Assembly (NCBI GenBank): GCA_023846275.1
Contig: CM043868.1
Location: forward strand, 12,929,755-12,993,754
Direction: 5' to 3'
Length of the DNA: 64,000 bases
Origin: Vanilla planifolia
Lineage: Eukaryota > Streptophyta > Magnoliopsida > Asparagales > Orchidaceae
Positions 26,000 to 41,029 of this stretch are shown one piece after another (within the stretch, counting starts at the first letter, position 1; each line of letters begins with the position of its first letter). Below the pieces are notes generated by a model. That model was not told the DNA's origin, searched no databases, and was given only the letters and a program-made list of their open reading frames with translations. The position numbers and the translations under genes are program-made.

Positions 26000-28600
26000 A
26001 GAAATAATCTGATAATTAGTTAAAATTTTCTTTTTTAATCCACAAAATAATTTAATGGTCCCATTTGGGGTTAAGTTTTTTTAATTCTTGTTTTGTGGTG
26101 GTGAATAATTTTGTCATTTTGGTCGAGCTCCTTTTCTTATGAATAATTTAATAAATATTGTGTTTTGGGTTTGACAAAAGTGTATTCGATTGCAAGTTCA
26201 GATAAAAAAAGTCAAGTCATCAAGCTTATGTATCATCATTGACTTTTACTTTTCGATTGTTCATTATTGTCAACTACATAAGAAGAAAGGGGCGTTTATC
26301 AAAAAATCATATGACATTAATGATGTTTGCTAAATGACTAGAGAATAATAACTATGGTTAATCAAATGGCTGAGAAGTGAATATATTAAAAATTCTTTAA
26401 TATTAAGGGAGTTTTTTTTGTTATTTTTATTTGTTTGTTATGAAAAATATTTGATTATTTTTATAAAAACATATGCTCCAAATCAACCACAATTGTCCTT
26501 ATCGAACAATCTTAATCCAATTAATCGTTAACAAGAGATTCGCGTGTGTGATAGTTGTAGAATGTTATATCATTTAAAGTGCATTTGATGTTTTTAAATG
26601 AATAAAGTTTCAATTGAACTTTGTCAAATAACAAAATATGTTTTTTTTTCAGTATTATGTTAAGAAGATAAATTTGTCTTCGATTTTTAATATAGTTTTT
26701 ATATTAAAAAAAGTATATTTTAATAAATATGATTATGCAAACATTTAAAAACTTTTTTCGAAATATTTTTGCAAAAAAAATTAATTTTATAACATATATG
26801 GCAATGCAATCTAACTAGGTTAACCATTTGGCCAATTTTAGGATTTCTTTGCTTATCTCTGGGTTATTTATTTAGTTCAAGTATCAAGCAAATGAGCCAA
26901 GTGTTTAAGCTACACCAGATTTTGATCCCTGCCCGAACCAAAGCCCAAGATTAATTCAAAGTATATATATTTAACTAATATAGTAAATATATATTTAACA
27001 CATTACATTTATACATGTAGAAATTCAAAATGCATTGAAATATATTTATAATTAAAACAAAACATAAATGACTACTTTAAGGTGTTTTGATCCCAAATCA
27101 ATTTGTTTGATTCAAATCAAGCTCGTTCGAAATTGATTTATATTTACTGCAGTAAATTAGTTGGGTGAATCAAAAGGATAGACAATGATGCAACAGAAGT
27201 GCTTTTGGTTTTGAAGACCAAATGTGTTTGCTATGGTCATGTCAAGCCATGGCCTTTTAAGAACAATTGAAGTCCCCTCAGTTGCTATTTGCTCAAAATA
27301 TAGTACAATTTGATTGATCCCAAGCAATATAGGTGGATCTGACTTAAGCCATTTTTATTGATGTGATCAATCCAAATGGTTCTTTAAAGGGATGTTGAAC
27401 ATCTTCTGGCTTGACCTGAGTCTAGACATTTTGAAATTTGTGTTTTTAAACTAGGTAATTTTATATATTTTTAAAAATTATTTTTGGGTTTGGAATTCAA
27501 AAAATATAATTATTAATTTTTCACATAAAGTTTGATTTTATAAAATGATTTTTCTTTCAAAATTCCTTTTCATGTATAATTGATGCCAACATATAGTGCC
27601 TTTGATATTGGGGTCCCTTAATTTTGAGCTTTTTAATAGATGTAGAAACAAAAATGGGTGGGGAAACATTTTTTTGGAAGCAACATAATGAGACAAAAGT
27701 AATTTTAGAGCAATTTAAGAAAATCAAAACAAAAGGAAAATAGTATCTTAAGAAATAATTGACACCATTGTAAATTTCAAAATAATTGAAGAAGTTTCAT
27801 GGGTAATTATAACAATCAAGATGATACTTTTAAAAATTATAATCTCTTGGTCAAGTTATGATAAGGTAAATGACCAACTTACCACTCTTATTATAAAAAA
27901 CTTTAAAACATGAAAGTTACAAAAACAATATTTGAATTATCATATTTTAGAATTTATGTGATTTCAAAATCTTTTGATAAGATGTAACCCAAAAAAATAA
28001 AAAAGATTAAAAATGGAAGAAAATAAAAGAGTGACAAAGAAAACTTAATTTGATAAGAAAATAAGTAGCATTGTGATGACTCATTGGCTAGTTTGATTGA
28101 TATTACTCTTTTTTTTATGAAAATCATTTGGTTTAGAAAAAGAGTTTAAAAAATGGATTTTGAAAATTAGTTTTTAAGAAGAGTTTTATGCAAGTAAAAA
28201 AGAAATTTCGAATAAAAATTTATTTGTTAGCATAAATGTGGTAAACTTTTAGTCTTTGCATTATTAATTTCATGACAACAAAATTATTATATTACTTTAT
28301 TAATATTTTTTTAGTTGTTTAAAATCATGCATATCAAGATTAAATAAGTAAATCATATAAAAAGCTTAATCCTTTAACTTAATGAGCTTACCAACAATGT
28401 TTTGGCATAAACAGTAACTGACGTTAAGAGAAACATATGCTTGAGTAATAATTGAAGAAAATATTTGTTGAGTTATTTTTATTAGTAAATAAAACCTCTA
28501 ATAATTTATTTGAGATTTTATGATTCAATAAGATTTGAGAGTATTAAGTAAAATATTTTAAGATTATTCATGTATGTATTCATAGATTACTTAAGGTATA
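26000..28600. other. gene-free AT-rich stretch
   Basis: Only short frames are present, with no protein or RNA motif recognised. A slightly more mixed part lies at about 26870-27430. No defined repeats were seen. Confidence 0.5.
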
Positions 28601-28659
28601 CATCTCATTTAGATTATTTTATATATAAAAAATATCATAAATTAAGTTAATATATTAAT

Positions 28660-31600
28660 ATAATCCAATCAAGCAGGATTTAAAAATTTGATGGATTAGA
28701 TGAAGTTTACAAAAATTATAATAATTATACTTGTATGATGGCCTCATCATATAATATAACTAGTTATCTTATATGATTAACAAAGAATCAAGTATAAGCA
28801 AGTTTATTTTATTGAATATGTTATTTATATATATATGATACTCTTATCATACAATTATAATTTTATTTTATCAATAGGTGTAGGAGTAGGTATAAAACTA
28901 TGGTATTTCATACAGTATGATATCCTTATCATACTCGTGTGATCTATTATTTGGTGGATCAAACATGGTATTCGAATTGGGTTATTAGGTATTAGTTGTA
29001 ATTTGACTTATAGCACATGCATGATTTATGAATCATGCAAGTACAATAAATTTTAATAGATAATGATAGTTTTAAATTTAGATAATAAGAATATTGAAAG
29101 TCATCATACAGATCCTTATCATATTAAGTTTATAATAAGAGTTGTGTATATGAATAGATTTGTACAAGTATAATCCTTATCAATTTGTAGTACTCAATAA
29201 ATGAAAACTAAGATCTAAAGAGTTATAAATTTGTATATGTATAATTATATTATAATATAAATATGATCTTTTGTTAGCTAAATAATGACATAGTTGGACT
29301 TATTTAATGGATGGGATGATGAATTTATAGTTGTATCATTTTGTATGATCCTTGGACCTAATAATATGATTAGTTCAAGAAATATAAGTAATAACTTATT
29401 CAATTAGTGTTTGACAAATTTTAATTTAGTTATTAGAGATTATTTGAAGCCATTGAGAGTATTATAAGGCTTATAAAATGGAGTCCAAAAATTATGTTAA
29501 AAGCTAATGTTCACTTGCATACCTTTGTAAAGAGAAATACTTAAAATTCTTCATTTCTAGAGAGAAGGAAAGAGTATGGCCATGACTTTCAAGTATTAAT
29601 CACATTCAATATAGTCATCATTCATTTCACATTGAGCTAAATTAAATGTTATTATTTTGTTACTTCCATTAAGATAAATTAAATATCTCTTCTACATTGT
29701 TTTAGTCATATTTAGTGTACTTCTTGCCTAATTTTATTCAGATTATAAGACCTTATAATTAAACTTTGTACTTGATTTCTTTGTCTTATTGTTAAGTCTT
29801 TGTATTTACTTTTTGTACTCATCTTTTGACTAATTGTAGGGTCTTTCGACATTGTGATTTGTAGGGTCATTTGGCTTAGTAATGTAGGCTTGTTTGGATA
29901 AGTGTGTAAGACTTTTGGATTAAAGTAGAAAAATAGAGAAATGAAGTAAATTAAGAAAAGTATAAGCATGATTTGTAGTCTTTAATCTTGTTCAACTTAT
30001 TTTATGTAACTTGAGGTATGATTATGTTGTGGTTTGAGTTATAATTGATGCTAGAATAATTTGGAGAGGAGTTGAAGTTATTAAGAGTGTTTTGTATTGA
30101 AACTAAGAGGTTTAAGTTAAGTAAATTATTAAGCAATATCATATAAATATGCTAAGCCTATTTTATTTATACAATTAATTAAACTAGCTATAATAAAGAA
30201 TTAAATCTATTTAATGAGATATCATACAAGAGTTTTTAAGTAGATTATATTGTATGATAACTAAATCATATTTGTATAATGGGTTGTAAGTTGGTAAGTA
30301 TATGATAGACTAATTGCTCATACAAGTGCTATTGTATCAGTATCGTACAATTATATGAACCTCAAATCTAATCATATGGGTAAAAGAGAGATCAATTGTA
30401 CAATAGGGTGATCATAGTATATGATCATAAGAGAATAACATACCATAAGTTAGATTAGACAAATATGTTAAGGGGGATAATACTATATGATGTCTAAGAT
30501 CATATTGTATATTCAATTAAAGGGTCATATCATGTATTTGAAGAGTATTTATTGTACTACATGATAGTGAAAATAATACAATATGATACCTTTAAAAATG
30601 GAAAATATAAAAAAAATCTATTTATTTTATTTAACTTAACATAATAAGGATTATATATATATCACATAAAGAGTTAAATAATAATTAGATACATATATTT
30701 TATTATAGGAAAATTAGAAGTTAGAAATATTATACAAGAAAAAAACATCTCAAAACTAAATAAATAAATATGGTAACTTGTAATGTAATTTCAATAATAT
30801 ATTTTTTTAAGTTCTAAATGATTTTACTTAGATTTCATAATATTTATGTATGGATGATTTATGATATATCCAATACATGTAATTATTTTGGTATATGATT
30901 TGGCATAGTTTCTATTCATATGTACTCACTTTTGGTATTGTGATATTAATTGATTCATTAACATTAAATTAAATATATAAAACTTTATATAAAAAGGATA
31001 TAAATATGTATTCTTTTTTTGGTAAAGATAAAAATCGGTGACATCGGTATATTGTATGGTTTGAAAAGTTATATATATATATATATATAAAGAATGCAAC
31101 AAAAGTTAATAATTAGTTTTGAGAGATACTATCCTCCTCATGATATTAGGGTGAGGATGCCTTTATATGGGCATAACCTCATGTGATAGTGTGAGGATGC
31201 CTTTATATGTAATACCATTAAAATTTTATGTAAAAGAGATCATATGGTTTTGATACTAGATCTAGAAGATAATAATTTAAAAAATAGATTTTATAAAAGA
31301 TAAAATAATAGAAAATTTGGAAAAAAAAAATAAACAAGGAATAAAAATTTTCACTATTAATTATTTTTTGTGTCATGATTAAGCTTTGGGATCCTCAATC
31401 ACCTTACAAAATCATTTTATATTGTATTGCCATGTTTAGCATATACTTTATTATATTATCTTATTTAATTTATCTATTGAACTGGTTCAGTTTTACTAGT
31501 GTTTAAATTATAGGTCATGTGCCCTTAATAATAAGATATAAGGGTTTTTATGTTATGAAGAACCTACACCTGAGACATGTAGTGGTTAGTATTTTATTCA

Positions 31601-31800
31601 AATTTGGGTTTATGTATCTTATTCATACTTTGGTTTTATATGTACTCAATTTGTGCATTAAGAGTTTTGATATTTATATATAGTTTTATAATTGTGTTCT
31701 TTTAATTATTATTGTGTAAACATAGCTGAGTTAGATGGGTTTGGATTCTTGTCTAACCCCTTGGGTCCTTATTTGGGATTTTTGTGTCATCACATGTATG
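28660..31800. repeat. AT-rich repeat territory with TATGAT/ATCATA motifs, probable LTR debris
   Basis: Dense, irregular recurrences of tatgat, atcata and acttgtat fill 28660-29440 and 30120-30560, in the same style as 15.0-15.5, 17.65-18.0, 32.7-33.8 and 52.3-52.6 kb. The sequence taagttagattagacaa near 30447 matches aagttagatcagacaa near 17720. At 31151 and 31191 the 19-base block gtgaggatgcctttatatg occurs twice, 40 bases apart. The stretch closes near 31795 with gggtcc...tgtgtcatcaca, resembling an LTR right end. No coding motif. Confidence 0.45.
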
Positions 31801-34570
31801 GTAGTTCTTCTTTAATTTTTTATTATTATTGATTATTAAATGGGACCCTATTAGTATCTTATCCTTTCAACCAACTCATATTCGTACTTCTTTTCTTTTT
31901 CTTATCTTTTTTTATTTGCATTATGAACAATTGGTTTTTTGTATCGCTTTTACCTTTTTTCTTAATTATATTTAACATAATATTATAGCATAATCTCATA
32001 CAATAATCTTTATGATAACAAGTGACAATACCATATCATGTGGAATCATGACATACTAATTAATAAAAACACAAACAAGGATCAAATTCATACTTTATAT
32101 TATGAAATTCAAAATAATTCCTTAATGAGGTAGTTATGCATCAATCAATAGTATAATAAGTAAATCCACACATGATACAAGTCTTGCTTAAACTTTTTCC
32201 ATTTGGAAGTGGCCATGCCTTTTTATTAGTTGTGAAGTTACATTTTTCTCAAAACCCAATTTCTTTTATTTTTTTTGTTGTAATCTTGAGATTTATGATC
32301 ATAAAACTAAACTTTTGATTACTAATGGATGCTTGAAGTGCATTGTATATGTAGAATTAGCTAGTGAAGGTAGTGGAAGTTGTTGTTGAGTAAGGTTTAT
32401 GCACTTGGAGTTGGATGAAGCTTAAAGATCTTTACTCATGGATGGCTCAACCTATAGATCATGTAGTTTTGAAGAAAAGATCCTTGTGACATAGCTAAAT
32501 CACACAAAGTTGATCTTTTTTCAATAATTGCTTGGGTTAGAATGTCAAACTTTTATCTTTTGCAAAGTAACACTTAGGTTAACTCATGCATGCATTCTTT
32601 GACACATCTTCATTCTTGGATCTAGAGTTGTATTATAATATAAATAACATTCATATTAACCTCTTTAGATAAACTTAGAATGCTTAAATTAATAAAATCA
32701 AGTTTAAAAATAAGCTATAATTTTCCTTGTCTTATGATTGTGCAATATGTTGGCTAATATCATACTTGTATAATTTGTTTCATGTTTATAGTATTAGTTG
32801 AATTTAAAGTTTTCATAACACCATATAATTATGATGATTCCATCATAAGGTGAGACTACCATCTAGACTAAGAATAAAGAGTTCAAACTCAATCATTTAA
32901 GATATCATCCTTATATAGATCACATTTGTAGTCTGAGAGATAAGTGTTAACTAACATTGTATAGGTATAAATCCTCTTTCATTTGAGTACAATATTTATT
33001 TTCTATTAGAATAAAAGTCACATATAAGCACTAGTGTGGTCAAACATATAATGTATTTATCTTATCGATATGACCATATGATTAACTTATAATGCACAAT
33101 TACAACTTGATCGTATTACTAACCATTCATATACGGGGTCCAAGCTTAGTTCTTTTGTATTTGCTTTTGGCTTATCATAAGAATATGATATCTAGTTTTT
33201 ATAAGTATGATCATTGTCTAATATGATTCTATGTTGATGCTCTCAAGTAAATATTAATGTATTGTAAGATCTTGTACCATATAGAAAATTTATGAAAGCT
33301 CTGCTCTCAATAAAAGTAATTATCATATGATGGTAATTCATATATTTATTTTGTACAATTCATTCTTATTCATAAATAATTCAAAAGACTTAAGACAAAA
33401 ATTATTATAATGCTATTATATAACTATGATAACTCTATCATGTGTATAATCCTTTTATTAAACATTTGATAAGTTAAATTGCATAATCTTACAACACTTC
33501 TCCTTTATATGATCTCATTGTTTAGAATCTTCTTTAGAGCTTAACACTTGGTGAAAATAATTATTGTATAGTGCCAATCCATGTTTGCACTTGTACAATC
33601 TATTTAAGCATAACATGCATTTATATGATCCATATGATCATCTAGTACAATGTTTTAAGAACTTAAATAATGTATTAAGAAAATTTTTCATAGAGTACAA
33701 AGATATTTGTCATACTTGCATGATAATTTATTAACTATTAGAATACACTAGTCGTATTATCACATTATTAGGTAAATCCTTATTTAATGCGTATGTCCTA
33801 GTATGATCTTTGTAATGTATTTGTATGAATAGAAACTTGAAGGCATAACAACTATTTCAATTTGTTTGAAAATTACACATTAGTTGTTGCATGTTTCACT
33901 TTCTAACTTAATCAATTCAAGTATATAAACAATAATGTAGCTTGAAAAGAATAAGATAATGATTCATATTTTAAAATCATTAGAAAAGAAAAGAGCTCAA
34001 TATAAACTCTCTCACTTTCTATCTCTTTCTCTCTCAACTTGAGCCTTTTTCTTTGATAGTGATTCATCTTTGACTCTCTTTCATAATCATTCCTTGTTTA
34101 GCTCATATTGGTAATATCTTTTATTCACTTAGGTTTGTGTCCCTCTTATTTTAAAGCTTTAATGATAAAGTTTTGTTATATATTTTGTTGTTTAAGTGCT
34201 TTAATCATTTGCACTAGTTGTAACTATTTTGTTGTGTATTAGTATCTCTTTTGAGTACCTTGTATTTTCTTACTAGTTGCATTAGAAGAGTGTAGTTTAG
34301 TAAAAGCCTTGTCAGGTTGACTAAGAGTGGAAGTAAGCATGAGTTTAAGTCGCAACACCTAAAAGATCTCTTATGTAAGCTCTCATTGCCTTACTTGCTT
34401 TACATTATTTTTTATTTCATAACATTTGTTAGTGCAATAATTGTGTTCTTTTTACTTTAAAAGGATATCAATTTTTTACAACTTATTGATTGGTTGCTCT
34501 TGTTATTAAAATCATAATTTACCCCTTTCATGTGGTATTTTGATACTCACTAAAATCAACTTCAAAATTT
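31801..34570 (+). mobile_element. probable Ty1/copia LTR remnant
   Basis: The right part (about 34300-34560) has the sequence style of the end of plant copia LTRs and the following leader: aaaagccttgtcaggttgactaagagtggaag, then a T-rich stretch with ttgatactcactaaaatc. The left part carries TATGAT-motif repeats. No protein-coding part follows to the right; an independent LTR starts at 35044. Family and left boundary are uncertain. Confidence 0.35.
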
Positions 34571-35043
34571 TCTCTAAATCTTCCTCTTAACTTCTTCTAT
34601 ACCCTTTTCCCACTTTCTTAGCTTAGATAAGCTACTTAACTTTGATAATTTGTCCCTATTTCCAAAATTATTACAATAAACAACATAATCCCCTTTTATA
34701 ATCCTTTACTTGTTAGTTTTTTAGGCTTTAAGAATTTAGAAATTAATAAAATGAACTAATTCTTTTAACTTAGCTCTTACACGTAACTTATAAAATTTTT
34801 CATTAAATAGATGTCTAAAAAATTTATTACACAATTTTACATAATTTTATTGAATGAGTTGTAACTGTTAGCTAATTTTCATATTTTTTAAACATAATAT
34901 TATTTTTGATAATTTCTCATACCTATAATTTCTTATAAAAATTATTTTATTATTTTTTTTAGTTTTGACTTTTAGTATTGTGATCATTCCAACTTTTTTA
35001 TATTAAAAACCTTTATTAAGCTTATCTTTGTAAGCTCTATATT

Positions 35044-37476
35044 TGTAACATTCCTAAATTTCTAATATCAAGTATAAATTATATGTTGAGAGAAACTGTT
35101 AAGTCATTGTCACATAAAATATGTCAAATTAATTAAAAATAACTTATTTTAAAATATAAAAATAAATTTATTTCAAATAGAACTCATTAATATGAGTCTA
35201 ATAATATTTATTTTCTCTCAATTACAGCCCTTTTGAAATTATTACAAAATTTTGAAATTAAATTGGTAATTAAGAAATTTAATAAATAATAATTTTATTA
35301 TTTATTTCTACATATTAATGAGAAATCCTTAATTTTGAGATTTTGAGACCCTGCTTGTTCACTGTAATTAATTTATCTTCTAGTGAAATTTGACTAAGCC
35401 TTAACTTTTTTCTCTCATCAATAAATAAAGTCATCTTGTTAGTGATTTCTGGAGGGCTTGTCATGAGGAGAGAGAGAATCACAAAAAAGTCAACAATGGT
35501 ATTGGAAAGCAAATCTCATGAGTTTTTTAACCCAAGAATGAGATTTTGTAATTTAGCTCTCAGTTTACCTTATATTCGATAAGAATTATTGGTATTATGT
35601 CATAATCAAACTTTCATCTCATTATTGGGTTGATTGGAAAGAGAATGCTAATGGATTTCAAAAATTAAGACTTGAGAAAGTAAGAGTTATAGAAAAGATA
35701 AAGTAAATGTGGCAAAAGAAGAGAAAGAATGAAATAGAAATTAAAAAGGAAAGAAATTTGGGTTTGGAAAGGAAGCAAAGTTGAGCAAATTGAGATTTTC
35801 ATTGATGAATTGGTTTAATGAGTTTCTAAAAATCTTAATTTGATTATGCTCCATATGTCGTTTTGATTACAAAATGAAATAATTCGTTTAATAACATAAA
35901 TGTTGTTGTCTTGATTAAACTCAAAGAGTAGAAGATTAAAAATGAGTTACAAGAGTCTGAAATGAAAAGTATAGGAAAGAGAAATAAAGCATGATAACCT
36001 TGAGATAGGCACTCTTGCATATTTTTAAATGCATATAATTGATGCAATATTTAGTGATAATATGACATAATATAAGTACTTCTACATAGTTATTATGATG
36101 CTCTGATATGTTATTGTTATCTTTGAATTAATTGGGCTACGGAGTAAGTCGTCTTAAAAAAATAAAAGCATGTTGTATAGCTAATGTGTATCTTTTATAT
36201 TGATTAATGTTTTTCTTATGTGAATAGCATGCAAGATTAATATGTTTTAAATTAATATGATTGTGAAATTTATAAGCATGATAATCATTTTGTTAAAGCA
36301 TACATTCCCTTAATTGCCCATTACTTACATGGATCTAATGATATGTTATGAAACTATGTTGTTGTTAGTATATATGAATTGTGAGTCATGTGTATATGAA
36401 ATACAAAATATGAGATGTCATTAGAATTAGTTATAATGACATGAATTACATGATTAAGTTGTGCTATTTAATTTGTGGTTAGTGACTAGTGAGTCATATG
36501 ATTGAGATGTATTGCATCATATTACTAGTGACTATTGAGACACATAATTGGGATTCTAATAATTATATTAATACATATCAATAAGATTAATGATTGAGTA
36601 TCTTGTACATAAAAATATGAACTAGATAAGTAATAAATAAGATATTTACTATAATTAAGTAAACTAAAAAATGATACTAATGAGTTACCCTAAAAGAGTG
36701 TAAGAGTAATGACAATCATAATAAAATTTAGTTAGTTAAGTGAAAATGATACTGATAAATGAGTCCACATAAAGAAAAGAAATGAAAACAAATATGAGAT
36801 TGGATATATTTGTTTATTTCATTTGTAATTATGAAATATCCTTATATATAATTTTATGATTCATGTTATGTTTCAAGCATAAATGAGGCATTGATTATTA
36901 TTATTCTTTGTTGATATGTGTGAGTTAAATACTACATGCAACATGACTTATTATTTTTTTGCTTCTCATATATTTGTTTGTTAGATATAACTTACTAAGC
37001 TTGTGATGATTAACCCAATATGTTTTTTGGCACTAACATTATAGGTGGACCAAAATCATAATGCAAGGATGAATAAGCATAGAAAATAATTTGATAAGAA
37101 GAAATTCTATTATAAAAGCTTTGTATATAAATTCAACTTGTATATATTATATTTTTATGTCATATACACATGTATATGTATAATATAATGGATAGTTCTA
37201 AACTTATGTGTATGAATATTATATATATAGGTAAATGTATATATATATATACAAAAATATATAATTACATAGATGTAGATATGTAGATATAAACTATGAA
37301 AAATGCTACAAGTATAATATATTTGAAATTTGATTTATTTGTATGTAAGAAAATAGATAAAATATAAATAAGGTTATGCATTTTCCAAAATAAATTTAAA
37401 GAAAACAAAATGTTAATAGGTTAGTATTGAGTAATTAAGTCCAAATTATGATGTGGTGAGTATGGCCACCAAAACA
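35044..37476 (+). repeat. probable solo gypsy-type LTR
   Basis: It starts TGTAACATTCC, the same style of edge as the LTR at 13718, and can be read to a CA at about 37476 (tatggccaccaaaaca). No gag or polymerase blocks lie on either side, so it is more likely a solo LTR or an end fragment than a whole element. It contains a short tandem duplication of about 46 bases at 36482-36573 (gtgacta repeated). The boundaries are tentative and no target duplication was found. Confidence 0.35.
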
Positions 37477-38923
37477 TCCTAGTTAAATTATATTATTTTT
37501 TAGTTTATTTGTTATTAATTTCTTAAGGTATCTCTAAGATTATAAATTAATCAATTATTTGTTCTTTTAAATCTCCAATCTTTTAGTTTTTTGTTTATAC
37601 TACTTTGATTTTATTAACTTGATTGTGCTGATATAAAATTATTTTTTGTATTTACTTTTGTAATTCACTTCCATCATTTGAAGTGTCATATCTCTTTAAA
37701 TAAATTAAATAAATTCTTAAAACTTTTAAAAGCTCTTAAACAATTCTAAATAATTTAAAATAATTATAAAAGTTATTTTTTTCACATTTGAGATACAATA
37801 AATCCTCCATTCTTATAATATCCCTAATTAATATAGAATTCATGATGTTCTCATTTAAATAATCCTAAATTTAAAATTCATAAAATATTATTTAAATAAT
37901 TAGCTCCTCTTTTAGAAATATTTTAATAACATCAAAACAAAAAAGCTATAAGAACTTCATTTCACTCATCCTTGCTTTCTACCTAAAAAGTATCTTAAGA
38001 ATTACCTTTTAATTAACACAAGCTCTTACTTATAGTCTGACGTTTCCTAGAGAGCAAGAAGACCTCTATCCTTACTAAGGTAGTTTAAGGCATATTCTAA
38101 GATGGCATCATATATTAAATCATTAATGACATCATGGATGTCACAAAAATGACCTCATGGTAACATTTTAATATCCTTATGAAAAAATCATAAATGTCAT
38201 CACATAAATCAACCTATACTATACAAAATTTCTAAATATATAAAGTGTAAAGGCTAAAACAAATTTTTGATAATCCTTAAAAGGATCTTAAAAAAATATT
38301 ACAAATGACCTCCAAAGGATGAAATTGGTTAGAAAACTAGAAATTGGTTTGGAATATATTTGGGTTTACTTTATAAAAAATTAACTTTCTATTAGAATGA
38401 TAGGTCATTAGTGCTTTGTGAAAACTTTAGCACACTTGTGCTCTTGTCAACACTCATATAGACATCTAGATAAATTATGCAACATCAAATACATGCACAA
38501 GTATAAATAAAGTGCAAATACAAATGCAACAACCATATATAAAATATTAGGCACATTTTAATAGCAATGTAAAGGCCCTTGGTAGTAAGGTATGATTTGT
38601 AGAACTCTTACAAGTGCTATAGATGTTAAATACCAATGCATTAGCCTTAACTTGTTAAATACAATGTATACATTGTTAACCAAATGTAATTTGTAATTAC
38701 AATCATATTGTTGGACATCTGCAAACTTATGGACCATTAAAAGGACCATTGAGTCACATAAAACAAACTTCAAATGAATTCTTATAGATGCATTTACATT
38801 GTTAAAGCTATCATGATGAGACCCAAACTTGTTTGGGAACCAAAAACTCAAGGTTTACTTTGTCATTTTAGTTATGTATCCATAATGAGACCAATGGGGG
38901 CAAAGGATACTAGGAGTGTAAAC

Positions 38924-39010
38924 ACTCATGACATGACTAGTGACTCCAACAAATTTGCACCACTAAAACCAAGGGATTAAGTGTTTGTCACACATGGAGA
39001 CAATACAATG
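38924..39010 (+). mobile_element. copia protease-region block
   Basis: The frame gives THDMTSDSNKF and, further on, FVTHGDN, matching the copia sequence around the protease (CSRHMTGDxxxF ... VxxGDN). It confirms that the element starts before integrase. Degenerate. Confidence 0.65.
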
Positions 39011-39439
39011 AAACAGTAACTTTTTTCTCCAAATTTAATTAGTCATCTATGCCCTCTATAGATAAGGCATTTATGTAAATCATTTAAAGCATAATTTACT
39101 TGATATAAACCATGACACAAAGGCTATGATATCATTTTTTTATCCATCTTATCATTTATCTAAGCATGATGATAACAAAATTCTTGCCAAATCACAAACA
39201 AAAATATATACTAAATTTATCTAAATGATACAGAGAATAAAGATGTTTGCTTAAGATCACAAATAAAAAAAATTCAATGCTATGCATCAAAGATTATATC
39301 ATACTACCTTGTATGTTAATGCAAAAACATTTAAAGCTAGATCTTGTAAGGGGATTACCTTATTTAGATTTAAAAAAATAATCATTTTTTGTGTTTCATG
39401 TCAAAGGAGTATGCAAAAAATAACTTTGAATCCAAAAAT

Positions 39440-39640
39440 GAAATCTCAACTATAATAGCCCTTGAACTACTAAACATTGACTTATTTGGACCAATGCATA
39501 CAAGTTTAAGTGACAAGTTTAATAAAGTCATAGTAGATGATTATATTAGGTTTACATAGGTGTTATAACTAACAAATAAAAATTATAAATGTCTCTCTAA
39601 GTATTTTTATGCAAAAGTAGTTAATTCCACTTGTTACATG
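39440..39640 (+). mobile_element. copia integrase block
   Basis: The reading RPLELLNIDLFGP, followed by VIVDDY and RFT, is the start of the copia integrase core (family RPLELxHxDLFGP ... VIVDDYSRFTW); both catalytic-region aspartates of this block are visible. Confidence 0.8.
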
Positions 39641-40084
39641 CTTAGCCATATATCAATTAGACCCATAATTAGAAGACACTTTATGAACTTTGGAATGGAA
39701 AAAGTCAAAGATTTCAAATTTTAGAATATTGGATGTAAATACCATATATTGAACAATGGCTAGTATAACTTAGGTAAATTAGCTTCAACATCTAATAAAG
39801 CCACATTTTTGTTATACTCAAACATTAGTAAAGCTTATAGAATATTCAATAATAAAATATTAGTAGTTGAACAATCAGTTCATGTTTTATTTAATGAAGC
39901 CAATTCTATAAGATAAGAAATATAAGAATAGATGAAATTTATAAATTTGAGAGACTAAGTCTAAAAGATGAATAAAGCAATAAGGACACTCAAGTAAAAG
40001 AAAAAGAAGTAGATGAACTTATCGGTGATCTTAGGAAAGACTAGACATACGATCAAAGTCATCTCTTGAAAATGAATTTTGGTA

Positions 40085-40700
40085 TTTAACAAAGCAAGAA
40101 CTAAATTAGTTTATAAGAAATGATGTTTGTGAGTTAGTACCAAGATTAATTAACCATCTAATTATTGATACAAAGTGGGTGTTTAAAACTAAATTTAATG
40201 ATTCTATAATTATTAATAAGAATAAAGCATAATTAGTGACAAATATGATATAATCAAATGGATGGTATAAACTTTGAAAAAACTTTTTCGATAGTAGCAT
40301 GATTAGAGAACTTAGATTTTCATGTTATAAGGACTTTTAAATTATTTCTAATAGATATTTAAAGTACTTTTTTAAATAAAATTATTGAAGTTGTTTGTAT
40401 GGAACAACAACCTAGATTTGAAGATCATCTTAATCCTAATTATATATATATATATAACTCAAAAAAATTATATAGGTTAAAATAAGAACTAATCACTTGA
40501 GGTTAAGTAAGATTTTACTTTATAATAAATTCATAAAAAGGAAATGTTGATATTACCCTATTGATAAAAAAAGAATTTATAGCTTACTCATTGTATGAAT
40601 ATATGTTGATAATATTATATTTATGTCAATAATAAAATGCTTGTGTGAAGAGTTCTCTAACATTTTAAGTAAAGAATTTAAGATTAGTTTGATGGGTTAA
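40085..40700 (+). mobile_element. copia reverse transcriptase block
   Basis: NDVCELVPR and IIDTKWVFK match the RT start of copia elements (NxxWxLVPRP ... IGTKWVFR). The catalytic block YVDNIIFMS, near 40597-40623, corresponds to YVDDIIF. Degenerate, with many breaks. Confidence 0.8.
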
Positions 40701-41029
40701 TTAAATTTCTTTCTTAGGATTCAAATCAAGAAAAATGGAAATAGAATTTTTATCACACAAACTATGTAAAGGTTCTACTTAAAAGATTTGGGAAGACAAA
40801 TCTTAAAAGAAGTATATCCCCCATGAGCTCATCAATGAAAATTGATAAAAACAAATAGGTAAATCAATTGACATTAAGAAGTGCAGAAAAATAGTTGAAT
40901 TCCTACTTTATCTAATTGCTAGTAGACTAGATAGTACATTTAATTGGTGCTTATATGCACTCTTCTAAGAAAATCCTAAGGAGTCACACCTTAAATCTAT
41001 AAAACAAATCATTAGACATCTTTTAATAA

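Noticed and set aside
36482-36573. Short repeated motifs as a CRISPR-like array
   Set aside because: Only two imperfect 46-base units without spacers of regular size, in a plant-type LTR; no cas-like genes. The other repeats in the window are likewise ordinary tandem or transposon repeats.
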